Shown piece after piece: positions 50,654 to 59,499 of a DNA stretch of 64,000 nucleotides. Origin of the DNA: Bacteroidales bacterium (lineage in GTDB: Bacteria; Bacteroidota; Bacteroidia; Bacteroidales; UBA932); NCBI GenBank assembly GCA_024402135.1, contig JAKSJN010000007.1:1-64000 (forward strand), given 5' to 3'. Positions within the stretch are counted from its first letter, which is position 1; each line of letters opens with the position of its first letter. The notes below the pieces were generated by a model, which worked only from the letters and a program-made list of their open reading frames with translations, was not told the origin of the DNA and did no database searches. The position numbers and the translations under genes were made by a program.

Positions 50654-53600
50654 ATGCAAAGTAAAGGCGCTATCAGATTTGTAGCAATCCTGCTGGCACT
50701 CGCCTGCATCTGGCAGCTTTCATTCTCCGTTGTATCAAGCATGCACGGCAAGAAGGCAGAGAAGTATGCAGAGAAGGCAGCAATCGCTGCACAGCAGTCT
50801 GCTGCATTCAGCAAGCTCGCAGAGGGAGACAAGGCTTTCTATCTTGACTCCATCAAAAAGGCACAGAGCAGATGGTACACTGACTCCATCTCAGCCGAGA
50901 AGGTTTATTTCGGTTACACATTCAAGGAAGTACAGGCAAAGGAGATCAACCTCGGTCTGGACCTCAAGGGCGGTATGAACGTTATGCTGCAGGTGCAGCT
51001 CGAGGACCTCGTGAAGGCACTCGCAGGCGAGAACCGTACTCCTGAGTTCAACCAGGCAATCGCACTTGCCAAGCAGAACAGCGTAAACTCACAGTCAGAC
51101 TTCATCACCCTCTTCGGTGAGGCTTGGAAGCAGGTCGGCGGCGGTCAGAGACTCGCACAGATCTTCGGTACCTACGAAATGAGAGACCGTATCAAGCCAG
51201 AGTCAAGCGACGACGAGGTTCTCTCTGTCATCAAGGATGAGTCAGAGAGCGCAGTTGCAAACTCATTCAACGTCCTCAGAAACCGTATCGACCGATTCGG
51301 TGTAACCCAGCCTTCGATCCAGCGTCTCGGAAACACCGGCCGTATCCTTGTCGAGCTTCCAGGCGTAAAGGAGCCTGAGCGTGTAAGAAAGCTCCTCCAG
51401 GGAACCGCTTCCCTCGAGTTCTGGACAACATACGACAACTCTGAGATCGCTCCTTACCTCGCTGAGGCAAACGCAGTGCTCGCACAGGTACTCGCAGCTG
51501 ACGAGGCTGAGGCTCCTGCTGCTGAAGAGGCAGAAGAGGCTGCAGAGGCTGCAGAAGGCGACATCCTCTCACAGGAGATTGCAGGTCAGGACAACAGCGA
51601 CGCAGAGATCGAGGCTTACCAGAAGAGCAACCCTCTCTACGCTGTACTCCAGCCTTCACAGAGCAGAGGTTCAGCCTGCATCGGTTTCGCTACCGCTGCC
51701 GATACTGCAAAGATCAACAAGTATCTCGCTATCCCACAGGTTGCTGACGTATTCCCTGCTGAGTTCAAGGCAATGTGGACCGTCAAGCCATCACAGATGT
51801 TCAACGTTGACAACATCTATGAGCTCGTTGCCATCAAGGCAACCTCACGTGACGGCAAGGCACCTCTCGATGGTAGCGCAGTTACCGACGCACGCGTTTC
51901 TTACAGCAACCAGCAGAGCGGTAACCCTACCGTTTCAATGACCATGAACGCTGAGGGTGCAAACGTATGGGCACGCCTCACCAAGGATAACATCGGCAAG
52001 CAGATCGCTATCGTACTCGACGGTACCGTATACTCATACCCTACCGTAAATACCGAGATCACCGGTGGTAACTCTGAGATTTCCGGAAACTTCGACGTAG
52101 AAGAGGCAACCGACCTTACCAACGTCCTCAAGTCAGGTAAGCTTCCTGCACCTGCAACCATCGTTCAGGAGCAGGTTGTAGGTCCTTCACTCGGTGCCGA
52201 GTCTATCCGCTCAGGTCTCATCTCATTCATCATCGCGTTCATCCTCGTGCTTCTCTACATGATCTTCTTCTATCAGGGAGCTGGTCTTGTAGCTGACTTT
52301 GCACTTCTTACCAACGTGCTTCTCCTCTTCGGTACCCTCGCATCATTCGGAGCAGTCCTCACCCTCCCTGGTATCGCAGGTCTCGTCCTGACCCTGGGTA
52401 TGGCTGTGGATGCAAACGTGATCATCTACGAGCGTATCAAGGAAGAGCTCAAGGCTGGCAAGGGTCTTGGAAAGGCAATCGCTGACGGTTACAGCAATGC
52501 ATACTCTGCTATCATCGACGGTCAGGTAACCACCCTCCTCACCGGTATCGTACTCTTCGTATTCGGTTCCGGTCCTGTAAAGGGCTTCGCTACCACCCTC
52601 GTTATCGGTATCATCACCTCTGTGATCACCGCTATCTTCATCACCCGTCTTGTACTCGACACCAGAGTCAACAAGGGTAAGAACGTTACCTTCGAGAACG
52701 AGATGACCAAGAACTTCCTGAAGAATACCAAGGTTGACTTCATCAGCAAGAAGAAGTTCTCTTACATGATCTCAGGAGCTCTCATCCTCATCTCTATCCT
52801 CTCTATCGGCATCAAGGGCTTCACCTATGGTGTAGACTTCACCGGAGGTCGTACCTACGTTGTAAGATTCGACCAGCCTGTGACCGCTGAGGACATCCGC
52901 GAGGCTACCCTCAACGCATTCAACGGCGAGGCTGTCGAGGTTAAGCAGTTCGGTGGCGACAGCCAGATGAAGATCACCACCTCTTACAAGGTAGAGGACG
53001 AGTCTTCAAGCGTTGACGCAGAGATCGAGCAGATGCTCTACGGCGCTCTCAAGGGCTTCTTCAAAGAGAACGTTACCTTCGAGGGCTTCACCTCAACCCT
53101 TGACAACCCTAACGGTATCATCAGCTCTGACAAGGTCGGTGCAACCATCGCGAACGATATCAAGAGATCAGCAGTTATCTCAGTGATCCTCGCTCTCCTC
53201 GTTATCTTCGCTTACATTGCATTCCGTTTCCGCGGCTGGGCTTGGGGTCTCGGTGGTGTAGTTTCACTTGCACACACCTCACTCATCGTGATCGGCTTCT
53301 TCTCACTGTTCTCAGGAATCCTGCCATTCAACCTCGACGTTGACCAGACCTTCATCGCAGCGATCCTTACCATCATCGGTTACGCAATCAACGATAACGT
53401 GGTTATCTTCGACCGTATCCGTGAGAACATCGGACTCCATCCAAAGTCTGACTTCAAGGAGACCGTTAACGGTGCGCTCAACGCAACCCTCACCCGTACT
53501 GTAAACACCTCAGTTTCAACCCTCCTCCCTATGCTTGCAATCGCAATCTTCGGTGGTGAGTCAATCAGAGGTCTTGCAGTTGCCCTCATCCTCGGTATCC

Positions 53601-53689
53601 TCATCGGTACCTACTCATCCCTCATGATCGGTACTCCTGTCATGTTCGATGCTACCATGAAGGCTAACGCAAAGAAGGCATCAAAGTAA
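50654..53689 (+). CDS. secDF: Fused protein translocase subunits SecD-SecF
   Basis: The 1011-residue inner-membrane protein drives protein export together with SecYEG using the proton gradient. The SecD half has 'INLGLDLKGGMNVMLQV' near residue 98, the P1 periplasmic domain and the six-helix block starting near 515 with 'GLVLTLGMAVDANVIIYERIKEE' in parts. The SecF half begins near 690 with 'GVDFTGGRTYVVRF' and contains 'TIIGYAINDNVVIFDRIREN'. The fusion is normal for Bacteroidota. An Ala/Glu-rich low-complexity insert ('AADEAEAPAAEEAEEAAEAA' and beyond, about 280-305) lies in the P1 domain. Codon bias is strong. Confidence 0.97.
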   Translation: MQSKGAIRFVAILLALACIWQLSFSVVSSMHGKKAEKYAEKAAIAAQQSAAFSKLAEGDKAFYLDSIKKAQSRWYTDSISAEKVYFGYTFKEVQAKEINLGLDLKGGMNVMLQVQLEDLVKALAGENRTPEFNQAIALAKQNSVNSQSDFITLFGEAWKQVGGGQRLAQIFGTYEMRDRIKPESSDDEVLSVIKDESESAVANSFNVLRNRIDRFGVTQPSIQRLGNTGRILVELPGVKEPERVRKLLQGTASLEFWTTYDNSEIAPYLAEANAVLAQVLAADEAEAPAAEEAEEAAEAAEGDILSQEIAGQDNSDAEIEAYQKSNPLYAVLQPSQSRGSACIGFATAADTAKINKYLAIPQVADVFPAEFKAMWTVKPSQMFNVDNIYELVAIKATSRDGKAPLDGSAVTDARVSYSNQQSGNPTVSMTMNAEGANVWARLTKDNIGKQIAIVLDGTVYSYPTVNTEITGGNSEISGNFDVEEATDLTNVLKSGKLPAPATIVQEQVVGPSLGAESIRSGLISFIIAFILVLLYMIFFYQGAGLVADFALLTNVLLLFGTLASFGAVLTLPGIAGLVLTLGMAVDANVIIYERIKEELKAGKGLGKAIADGYSNAYSAIIDGQVTTLLTGIVLFVFGSGPVKGFATTLVIGIITSVITAIFITRLVLDTRVNKGKNVTFENEMTKNFLKNTKVDFISKKKFSYMISGALILISILSIGIKGFTYGVDFTGGRTYVVRFDQPVTAEDIREATLNAFNGEAVEVKQFGGDSQMKITTSYKVEDESSSVDAEIEQMLYGALKGFFKENVTFEGFTSTLDNPNGIISSDKVGATIANDIKRSAVISVILALLVIFAYIAFRFRGWAWGLGGVVSLAHTSLIVIGFFSLFSGILPFNLDVDQTFIAAILTIIGYAINDNVVIFDRIRENIGLHPKSDFKETVNGALNATLTRTVNTSVSTLLPMLAIAIFGGESIRGLAVALILGILIGTYSSLMIGTPVMFDATMKANAKKASK

Positions 53690-53725
53690 TCTTTACATAG
53701 AAAAAAAGATTCTCAATAAAAAGAG

Positions 53726-53757
53726 CAGCCGGACCGAAAAGTCCGGCTGTTTTTTTG
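53726..53757 (+). terminator. Terminator of secDF
   Basis: CAGCCGGAC and GTCCGGCTG form a 9-base-pair stem around CGAAAA, followed by eight T. The dnaE start is only 16 bases further on. Confidence 0.9.
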
Positions 53758-53772
53758 TTACTTTGTTACGCT

Positions 53773-56700
53773 ATGTCATTTGTCCATCTCCACGTCCATA
53801 CCCAGTATTCGATCCTTGACGGATTGTCTTCTATCGGCAAGCTGTTCGACCGCGCCGACGAACTCGGCATGCCTGGTCTTGCCATCACCGACCATGGAAA
53901 CATGTACGGTATCAAGGAATTCTTCAAGTTCGCAAAGAAACATCCGAATGTCAAGCCGATAATCGGATGCGAGGTGTATGTGACACGTCATTACGACCAC
54001 AGGATCAAGGACAATGACCATAGGAAGTACTACCATCTCATTCTTCTGGCCAAGAATTACGACGGCTACAAGAACCTGATGAAGATTGTCTCCACAGGCC
54101 ATATCGAGGGTATGTACTATGGAAAGCCACGTGTGACCCACGAGATTATCGAGCAGTTCCACGAAAACCTCATCTGCTGCTCAGCCTGCCTTGCAGGAGA
54201 AGTGCCAAAGGGCATCATGGAAAACAACATCGAGGCCTCACGGGAAGCGATCAGATGGCATAAACGCGTATTCGGAGATGATTACTATCTCGAAGTCCAG
54301 CTCCACCAGAGCGAGGTTCCTGGCCTTTCAACCGACGTCTATGACAATCAGGTCATCGTCAACGAGGAGATATTCAAGCTCGCCGAGGAAGAAGGCGTCA
54401 AGGTCGTTGCTACGAACGATGTCCATTTCGTAGAGAAAGAGGATGGTCCGGCGCATGACCGACTGATCTGCCTTACCACAAACTCGATGGTAGACGATCC
54501 GAACAGAATGCGCTACACCCAGCAGGAGTACCTGAAGACCGAAGAAGAGATGGCTGAGCTTTTCCCCGGCCATCCGGAAGTCATCTCCAATACCGTGGAA
54601 GTCTGCGACAAGATCGAAAGCTACTCGATCGACCGTGGCCACGTCCTTCCTAAATACGAGATCGACCCGGCATTCCTTGCGGACATCGACACGCATCTTG
54701 AAAAATACAAGGACATCATCGATGCCGGACGTTGCGACAAGAACGGAACATACAGAGGAGACGAATTCTGCTATTCAGTTGCGTTCCTCTGCCATATCAC
54801 ATACATAGGCGCACAGAAGCGTTACGGCGACACCCTGAACGAGGAACAGGCTGAACGTCTTGACTTCGAGCTCAAGACCATCTGCCGAATGGGTTTCCCT
54901 GACTACTTCCTTATCGTTCAGGATTATATTGCAGCTTCCCGCAACGAAGGATACTTTGTCGGTCCAGGACGAGGATCTGCGGCGGGTTCCGCTGTTGCAT
55001 ACTGTCTTGGTATCACGAATCTGGACCCAATCAAGTACAACCTCCTGTTCGAGCGATTCCTCAACCCTGACCGTATCAGTATGCCTGATATCGACGTGGA
55101 CTTCGAGGACCTTGTCGTTGCGCACAAATATGTCGAGGACAAATATTCCAAGGACCACGTATCGCGCGTGATCACCTTCGGTACCATGCTGGCAAAGGGC
55201 GCTATCAAGGATGTAGCGCGTGTCAGCGGCCTCAGTGTCGACGAATCAAACAGACTCTCAAAGATGATTCCTGACCGACTCAGCGAAAAAGTCGAAAAGG
55301 AATATCCGTTCAATCCTAAGCTTGATGAGCTCAAACCGGGATTCAAGGCCATTGAAAAAGACGTAGAAATCGATGACCCAGATAACGAAGGAAAGAAAAT
55401 AACCGTCAAGAAGTCGTTCCAGAAGGGCATGGAGGATGTTGACGTCAAGATAACCCTGAAGAACTGTTTCAGGCTCGTTCCTGAATTCAAAGACGAGCTG
55501 GAGAACGGAAGCGAGGTCAACAAGGAAGTACTCAAGTACGCACTGAAGCTGGAGGGATGCATACGTCAGGTCGGCGTACATGCATGTGCGACAATCATCG
55601 GCCGTGGAAACCTGACGGACTATATCCCGATCTCGATCGCGAAAGATAAGGATACCGGCGAGGACGTATGGATATCCCAGTATGACGGCCACTACATCGA
55701 GGACGTCGGCATGCTGAAGATGGACTTCCTCGGACTGAACACCCTCTCCATCCAGAAAGAATGCCTCAGGAACATCCAGAAGCGTTTCGGAGGCGATATG
55801 ATCGACATCGAGGCAATTCCTATCGATGACCCGGAGACATACCAGCTTTACGCCCGCGGAGATACCGACAGCGTGTTCCAGTTCGAATCTCCAGGCATGA
55901 AGAAATGGCTCCAGAAGCTTAATCCGAACCGCTTCGAGGACCTCATTGCGATGAACGCCCTCTACCGTCCGGGGCCGATGGACTATATTCCTTCCTTCGT
56001 AGCACGAAAGCAGGGAACCGAGCCTATTACCTATGACCTTGCGGACATGGAGGAATACCTCGCCGAGACCTATGGCGTGACCGTATACCAGGAGCAGGTC
56101 ATGCTGCTCAGCCGTAAGCTTTCGAACTTCACCAAGGGTGAGGCCGACAAGCTTAGAAAGGCGATGGGAAAGAAGCAGATCGCCGTCATGCAGGAGCTCA
56201 AGGAGAAATTCATGACCCAGGGTATCGCCAACGGCCACGACGAAAAGACTCTGGACAAGATCTGGAAAGACTGGGAGAAGTTCGCCCAGTATGCATTCAA
56301 CAAGTCTCACGCAACATGCTACGCATGGGTCAGCTACCAGACGGGCTGGCTGAAGGCGCACTATACCGCTGAATTCCTTGCAGCCAACCTCTCTTGCAAT
56401 CTCACCAGCATGGACGAGATCAAGAAGATCATGGCCGACTGCAAGGCCCACAAGATCAAGGTTCTCTCTCCCGACGTGAACGAGTCTGAGAACAAGTTCA
56501 CCGTAAACAAAGCCGGCAATATCCGTTTCGGACTTGGCGGTATCAAAGGCTTCGGAAGCAACGTTGTCAGCGCTCTCATCAAAGAGCGCGAAGAAAATGG
56601 CCTGTTCACCGACGTATTCGACTTTGCCGAGAGAATGGCCGGAACAGTTAACAAGAAGGCTCTGGAGGCTCTTGCATACGCCAATGCGTTCGAGTCCTTC

Positions 56701-57576
56701 GGCATCCAGCGCAGTCAGTTCTTCGAACCTGGAAAGAGCGGAGACCTGTTCATCGATGAACTTGCACGCTACGCCGACCAGTATCGCAAGGACAAGGAAA
56801 ACAGCGAGGTTTCGCTCTTCGGCGATGTCGAGGAGCTAAAGCCACAGCGCCCTGAGATTCCTGAGGCTCCCAGGGAAGAAGACACCATGGAATTCCTCCA
56901 GAAGGAAAAGGAACTTGTGGGAATGTTCCTTTCGGCACATCCACTCGATCCTCACGCGTTCACAATGTCGACCTTCTGTACCCATACCCTGCCGCAGATC
57001 GACCCTCTGATCAACAGCTGCGACAAGCCTGGAATGAACATTCCGCTTTCATTCGGAGGCATGGTCTCAAATGTTGACACGGCAACGACCAGAAACGGCA
57101 GCCCGATGATGAAAGTCACAATCGAAGATTTCGAAGGATCGTACGTAATCGCGCTCTTCGGAAAGGATGTCGAGGCATTCCTGCCATTCCTGTACAACCA
57201 GGCGAAGGTCTATGTCGAGGCCGAAATCAAGGAGAAGTACAGACTGCGTCCGGAGGAAGTCAAGGAAGGAAAGATGGCACCGTACGCTCTCAGGCTCAAG
57301 AAAGTCACTCAGCTCGGCAACGTCAATGAGGACCATCTTGGAGCATTCTGCATCCAACTCAGGACAGAGATGCTGAATCAAAAGTTCAGAAAGGGTCTCG
57401 CAGACCTCCTGAAGAGCTGCCACGGCAAGACTCCGCTGACCGTGAACCTGTATGATCAGGAGACCGGCTACAGCATAGACTTCCTGTCAAAGAAATACCC
57501 TATCGACGTGACCGTGGATTTTATCGCCGGTCTCAACGAGCTGGGAATCCCTTACAGGATAGAGAAGAAAGGCTAG
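53773..57576 (+). CDS. dnaE: DNA polymerase III alpha subunit
   Basis: The 1267-residue replicative polymerase starts with a PHP domain ('FVHLHVHTQYSILDG', 'AITDHGNMYGIKEF'). The palm has catalytic Asp439, Asp441 and Asp443 in 'PDIDVDFED', and the 'GPGRGSAAGSAVAYCLGI' nucleotide loop lies near 400. The finger and beta-binding regions follow ('YRPGPMDYIPSF', 'YAFNKSHATCYAWVSYQTGWL'), then an OB-fold near 1080-1170. The ATG at 53773 is chosen because it starts the PHP domain and follows the secDF T-run. A -7-like TTACTTTG just before it is off consensus, so its own promoter is uncertain. Its stop is shared through CTAG with the convergent thiL-like gene. Confidence 0.97.
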   Translation: MSFVHLHVHTQYSILDGLSSIGKLFDRADELGMPGLAITDHGNMYGIKEFFKFAKKHPNVKPIIGCEVYVTRHYDHRIKDNDHRKYYHLILLAKNYDGYKNLMKIVSTGHIEGMYYGKPRVTHEIIEQFHENLICCSACLAGEVPKGIMENNIEASREAIRWHKRVFGDDYYLEVQLHQSEVPGLSTDVYDNQVIVNEEIFKLAEEEGVKVVATNDVHFVEKEDGPAHDRLICLTTNSMVDDPNRMRYTQQEYLKTEEEMAELFPGHPEVISNTVEVCDKIESYSIDRGHVLPKYEIDPAFLADIDTHLEKYKDIIDAGRCDKNGTYRGDEFCYSVAFLCHITYIGAQKRYGDTLNEEQAERLDFELKTICRMGFPDYFLIVQDYIAASRNEGYFVGPGRGSAAGSAVAYCLGITNLDPIKYNLLFERFLNPDRISMPDIDVDFEDLVVAHKYVEDKYSKDHVSRVITFGTMLAKGAIKDVARVSGLSVDESNRLSKMIPDRLSEKVEKEYPFNPKLDELKPGFKAIEKDVEIDDPDNEGKKITVKKSFQKGMEDVDVKITLKNCFRLVPEFKDELENGSEVNKEVLKYALKLEGCIRQVGVHACATIIGRGNLTDYIPISIAKDKDTGEDVWISQYDGHYIEDVGMLKMDFLGLNTLSIQKECLRNIQKRFGGDMIDIEAIPIDDPETYQLYARGDTDSVFQFESPGMKKWLQKLNPNRFEDLIAMNALYRPGPMDYIPSFVARKQGTEPITYDLADMEEYLAETYGVTVYQEQVMLLSRKLSNFTKGEADKLRKAMGKKQIAVMQELKEKFMTQGIANGHDEKTLDKIWKDWEKFAQYAFNKSHATCYAWVSYQTGWLKAHYTAEFLAANLSCNLTSMDEIKKIMADCKAHKIKVLSPDVNESENKFTVNKAGNIRFGLGGIKGFGSNVVSALIKEREENGLFTDVFDFAERMAGTVNKKALEALAYANAFESFGIQRSQFFEPGKSGDLFIDELARYADQYRKDKENSEVSLFGDVEELKPQRPEIPEAPREEDTMEFLQKEKELVGMFLSAHPLDPHAFTMSTFCTHTLPQIDPLINSCDKPGMNIPLSFGGMVSNVDTATTRNGSPMMKVTIEDFEGSYVIALFGKDVEAFLPFLYNQAKVYVEAEIKEKYRLRPEEVKEGKMAPYALRLKKVTQLGNVNEDHLGAFCIQLRTEMLNQKFRKGLADLLKSCHGKTPLTVNLYDQETGYSIDFLSKKYPIDVTVDFIAGLNELGIPYRIEKKG

Positions 57577-58583
57577 TCGTTCCAGCCTTGGGCGCTCATG
57601 GGAAGCTCTACCCCGTCAGGGGTCACCAAAGCCGCGCCTACCTCGCTTTGGGCAAGGTGTCCTATGATCGCGAATGTCTGGAAGTCGTGGCGGAACTTGT
57701 CCAGCGCAAGGATAGGAATCGTGAATAGAAGCTGATAGTCGTCGCCTCCGTTCATTGCAGCTGAAATAGGATCTATGTCAAGTTCACGTCCGACCTGGAA
57801 ACTGTTTCCTTCAAACGGAATCTTGTCCGCATAGATTTTTGCACCGAGGCCACTCTCGGCGCAGAGGCTTTTTACGGCATCTGCGAGGCCGCCTGTGACG
57901 AATCTGCCGACAGATGGGTATATTTCCTCGTTTTCAAGCTCCGCGACGATTCTAGGGCTTAATTCGGGCTTGAGATAAGCTCCGACCAGCATCTTGTTGC
58001 GACCTAATGTGCTTTCACGGTCTATCTGGGCACCCTTGTCGAAATTTGCCTTCTCATGCTCGAGAAGCTGAAGGCCAAGATATGCGGCTCCAAGCCTGCC
58101 ACTGACACAGATGAGGTCCTTGCTCTTTGGCTTGGGACAGCGTACGGTCGTTATCTTAGAACGGATGCCTGTAACACTGACGCTGAGACTCAGACCGTTT
58201 CTGGACGGAACAAGATCGAGAGCGACAGATGAATAGCCGTGTTCACGGGCAGCGGTAACCATGCCTGCCCAAACCTCGCGGATCTGCGGCAGATCTAGCT
58301 TGGCAGAGACTCCTATCACGACACTGAGAGTCGCAGGATGAGCCATGGATGCGTACAGTTCTCCTGTTGCCCGCAGTATTGCCTTGTAGCCGAGATGTCT
58401 TAACGGAAAATAGACAAGATCGAAGTCAGTTCCCTCAAGCAGAGCACAAGATGCGTGAACAGCCCTGTCACCAGCAGAGGTCTCGACCTCCGGAGTCTGG
58501 AATGGCTTGTATGGTGTTCCATCAAAGAGTGCCTCTATTGCCGCGCGCTTGCCTATGTCTGAAAAACGGGTCTCGTCTGCCAT
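57573..58583 (-). CDS. ThiL-like (thiamine-phosphate kinase) homologue with degenerate metal sites
   Basis: The 336-residue protein aligns along the whole length of Bacteroidota ThiL: 'TDFDLVYFPLRHLGYKAIL', 'DLICVSGRLGAAYLGLQLLEHEK', 'MNGGDDYQLLFTIPI' and a C-terminal 'AQGWND'. The nucleotide and metal motifs are altered, however. GDDAA reads GDRAV, the (S)DIYAM segment reads GELYASM, GGDTT reads ALDLV, and ISDGLS reads VTGGLA. Catalysis as a kinase is therefore doubtful; it may be a regulatory or repurposed paralogue. It may still be the only copy in this genome, which cannot be judged here. Confidence 0.75.
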   Translation of the reverse strand: MADETRFSDIGKRAAIEALFDGTPYKPFQTPEVETSAGDRAVHASCALLEGTDFDLVYFPLRHLGYKAILRATGELYASMAHPATLSVVIGVSAKLDLPQIREVWAGMVTAAREHGYSSVALDLVPSRNGLSLSVSVTGIRSKITTVRCPKPKSKDLICVSGRLGAAYLGLQLLEHEKANFDKGAQIDRESTLGRNKMLVGAYLKPELSPRIVAELENEEIYPSVGRFVTGGLADAVKSLCAESGLGAKIYADKIPFEGNSFQVGRELDIDPISAAMNGGDDYQLLFTIPILALDKFRHDFQTFAIIGHLAQSEVGAALVTPDGVELPMSAQGWND

Positions 58584-58590
58584 GGTTGTT

Positions 58591-58622
58591 TTTGTCTATT
58601 CCGTGTAAACTTTCTATTTTTG
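58591..58622 (+). promoter_or_regulatory. Promoter of the endonuclease/phosphatase-fold gene
   Basis: TTTG (58591-58594), 20 bases, then TATTTTTG (58615-58622) is close to consensus and starts transcription about 35 bases before the ATG at 58663. It lies just upstream of the divergent thiL-like start codon. Confidence 0.75.
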
Positions 58623-58662
58623 ACGGGCCTTGAAGGCTCCGACACACAAAGATACGAATATT

Positions 58663-59499
58663 ATGAAGAAACTCACTCTCATACTATCTGCGCTGCTCTG
58701 CGCCATTTCATCATACGCCGGTCCAAAAGATCAGCCTGCTGCTGTTACAATAATGTCCTATAACATCCGCAACAGCAACTCCAAGGATGGCACAAACTCT
58801 TGGGATTACAGGTTTCCCGCAACGGGTCTTATGATAGACGATACAAAACCTGACATCCTTTGCCTTCAGGAAGCCATGCCTGACCAGATCGGGTATCTCA
58901 ACCAGGCATTCACAATTTATGACCATATAGGAGTCGGAGAGGAGGATGGTAAGAAAAATGGCGAGTCTACCGCCATCTATTACAAGTCAAAGAGCTTTTC
59001 CTTGGCCAAGTGGGGAACATTCTGGCTTTCGGAAACGCCTGACAAGCCTTCTGCCTGCTGGGAGTCCGGCGAGACAAACAGCGTCACTTGGGCGATCATG
59101 AAAGACAAGAAAAGCGGTCGGCGTTTCATGGTAGTCAATGCCCAGATATGCGCAGAAAGCAGCGAAGCCCAGCAGGCTTCCGTGTCTTTGATTCTGGCCA
59201 GGATCGCTGAGATCAACAAGGAGTCGCTTCCTGTCATTCTTGCGGGCGATTTCCGTATGGAGGCCGGAGCGTCGGAGCTTGCCGGAATTCGCGGTGCAAT
59301 GAAGGATGCGCGTGCAACCGCGGCGGCGAGCGACAGCAAGCACAGCCATAACGGCTGGGGTAAAAAGAATGAAACCGTCGACCATATCTGGTACAACGGT
59401 TTCAGTTCCTGCGTGGAATTCTCCACTATCGATAAGCCTTACTACGAGAGGAACTTCATTTCAAGCCACTTCCCTGTTCAGGCCAGACTGATCTTCTAG
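58663..59499 (+). CDS. Secreted endonuclease/exonuclease/phosphatase-fold hydrolase
   Basis: The 278-residue protein has a signal peptide (cut after SSYAG) and the EEP fold: 'IMSYNIRNSNSKDG' (Asn), 'DILCLQEAM' (metal Glu), 'FMVVNAQICAES', 'LPVILAGDF' (catalytic Asp; the usual GDFN reads GDFR), 'DHIWYNGF' and 'ISSHFPVQARL' (His). The family includes DNases, sphingomyelinases and inositol phosphatases; exported Bacteroidota members are poorly characterised. The start at 58663 begins the signal peptide and fits the promoter. Its stop overlaps the glyS stop through CTAG. Confidence 0.88.
   Translation: MKKLTLILSALLCAISSYAGPKDQPAAVTIMSYNIRNSNSKDGTNSWDYRFPATGLMIDDTKPDILCLQEAMPDQIGYLNQAFTIYDHIGVGEEDGKKNGESTAIYYKSKSFSLAKWGTFWLSETPDKPSACWESGETNSVTWAIMKDKKSGRRFMVVNAQICAESSEAQQASVSLILARIAEINKESLPVILAGDFRMEAGASELAGIRGAMKDARATAAASDSKHSHNGWGKKNETVDHIWYNGFSSCVEFSTIDKPYYERNFISSHFPVQARLIF

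Noticed and set aside
53750-53772. A leaderless promoter (TTACTTTG) before dnaE
   Set aside because: It does not fit TAnnTTTG (second base T) and sits in the T-run of the secDF terminator, so I do not call it.
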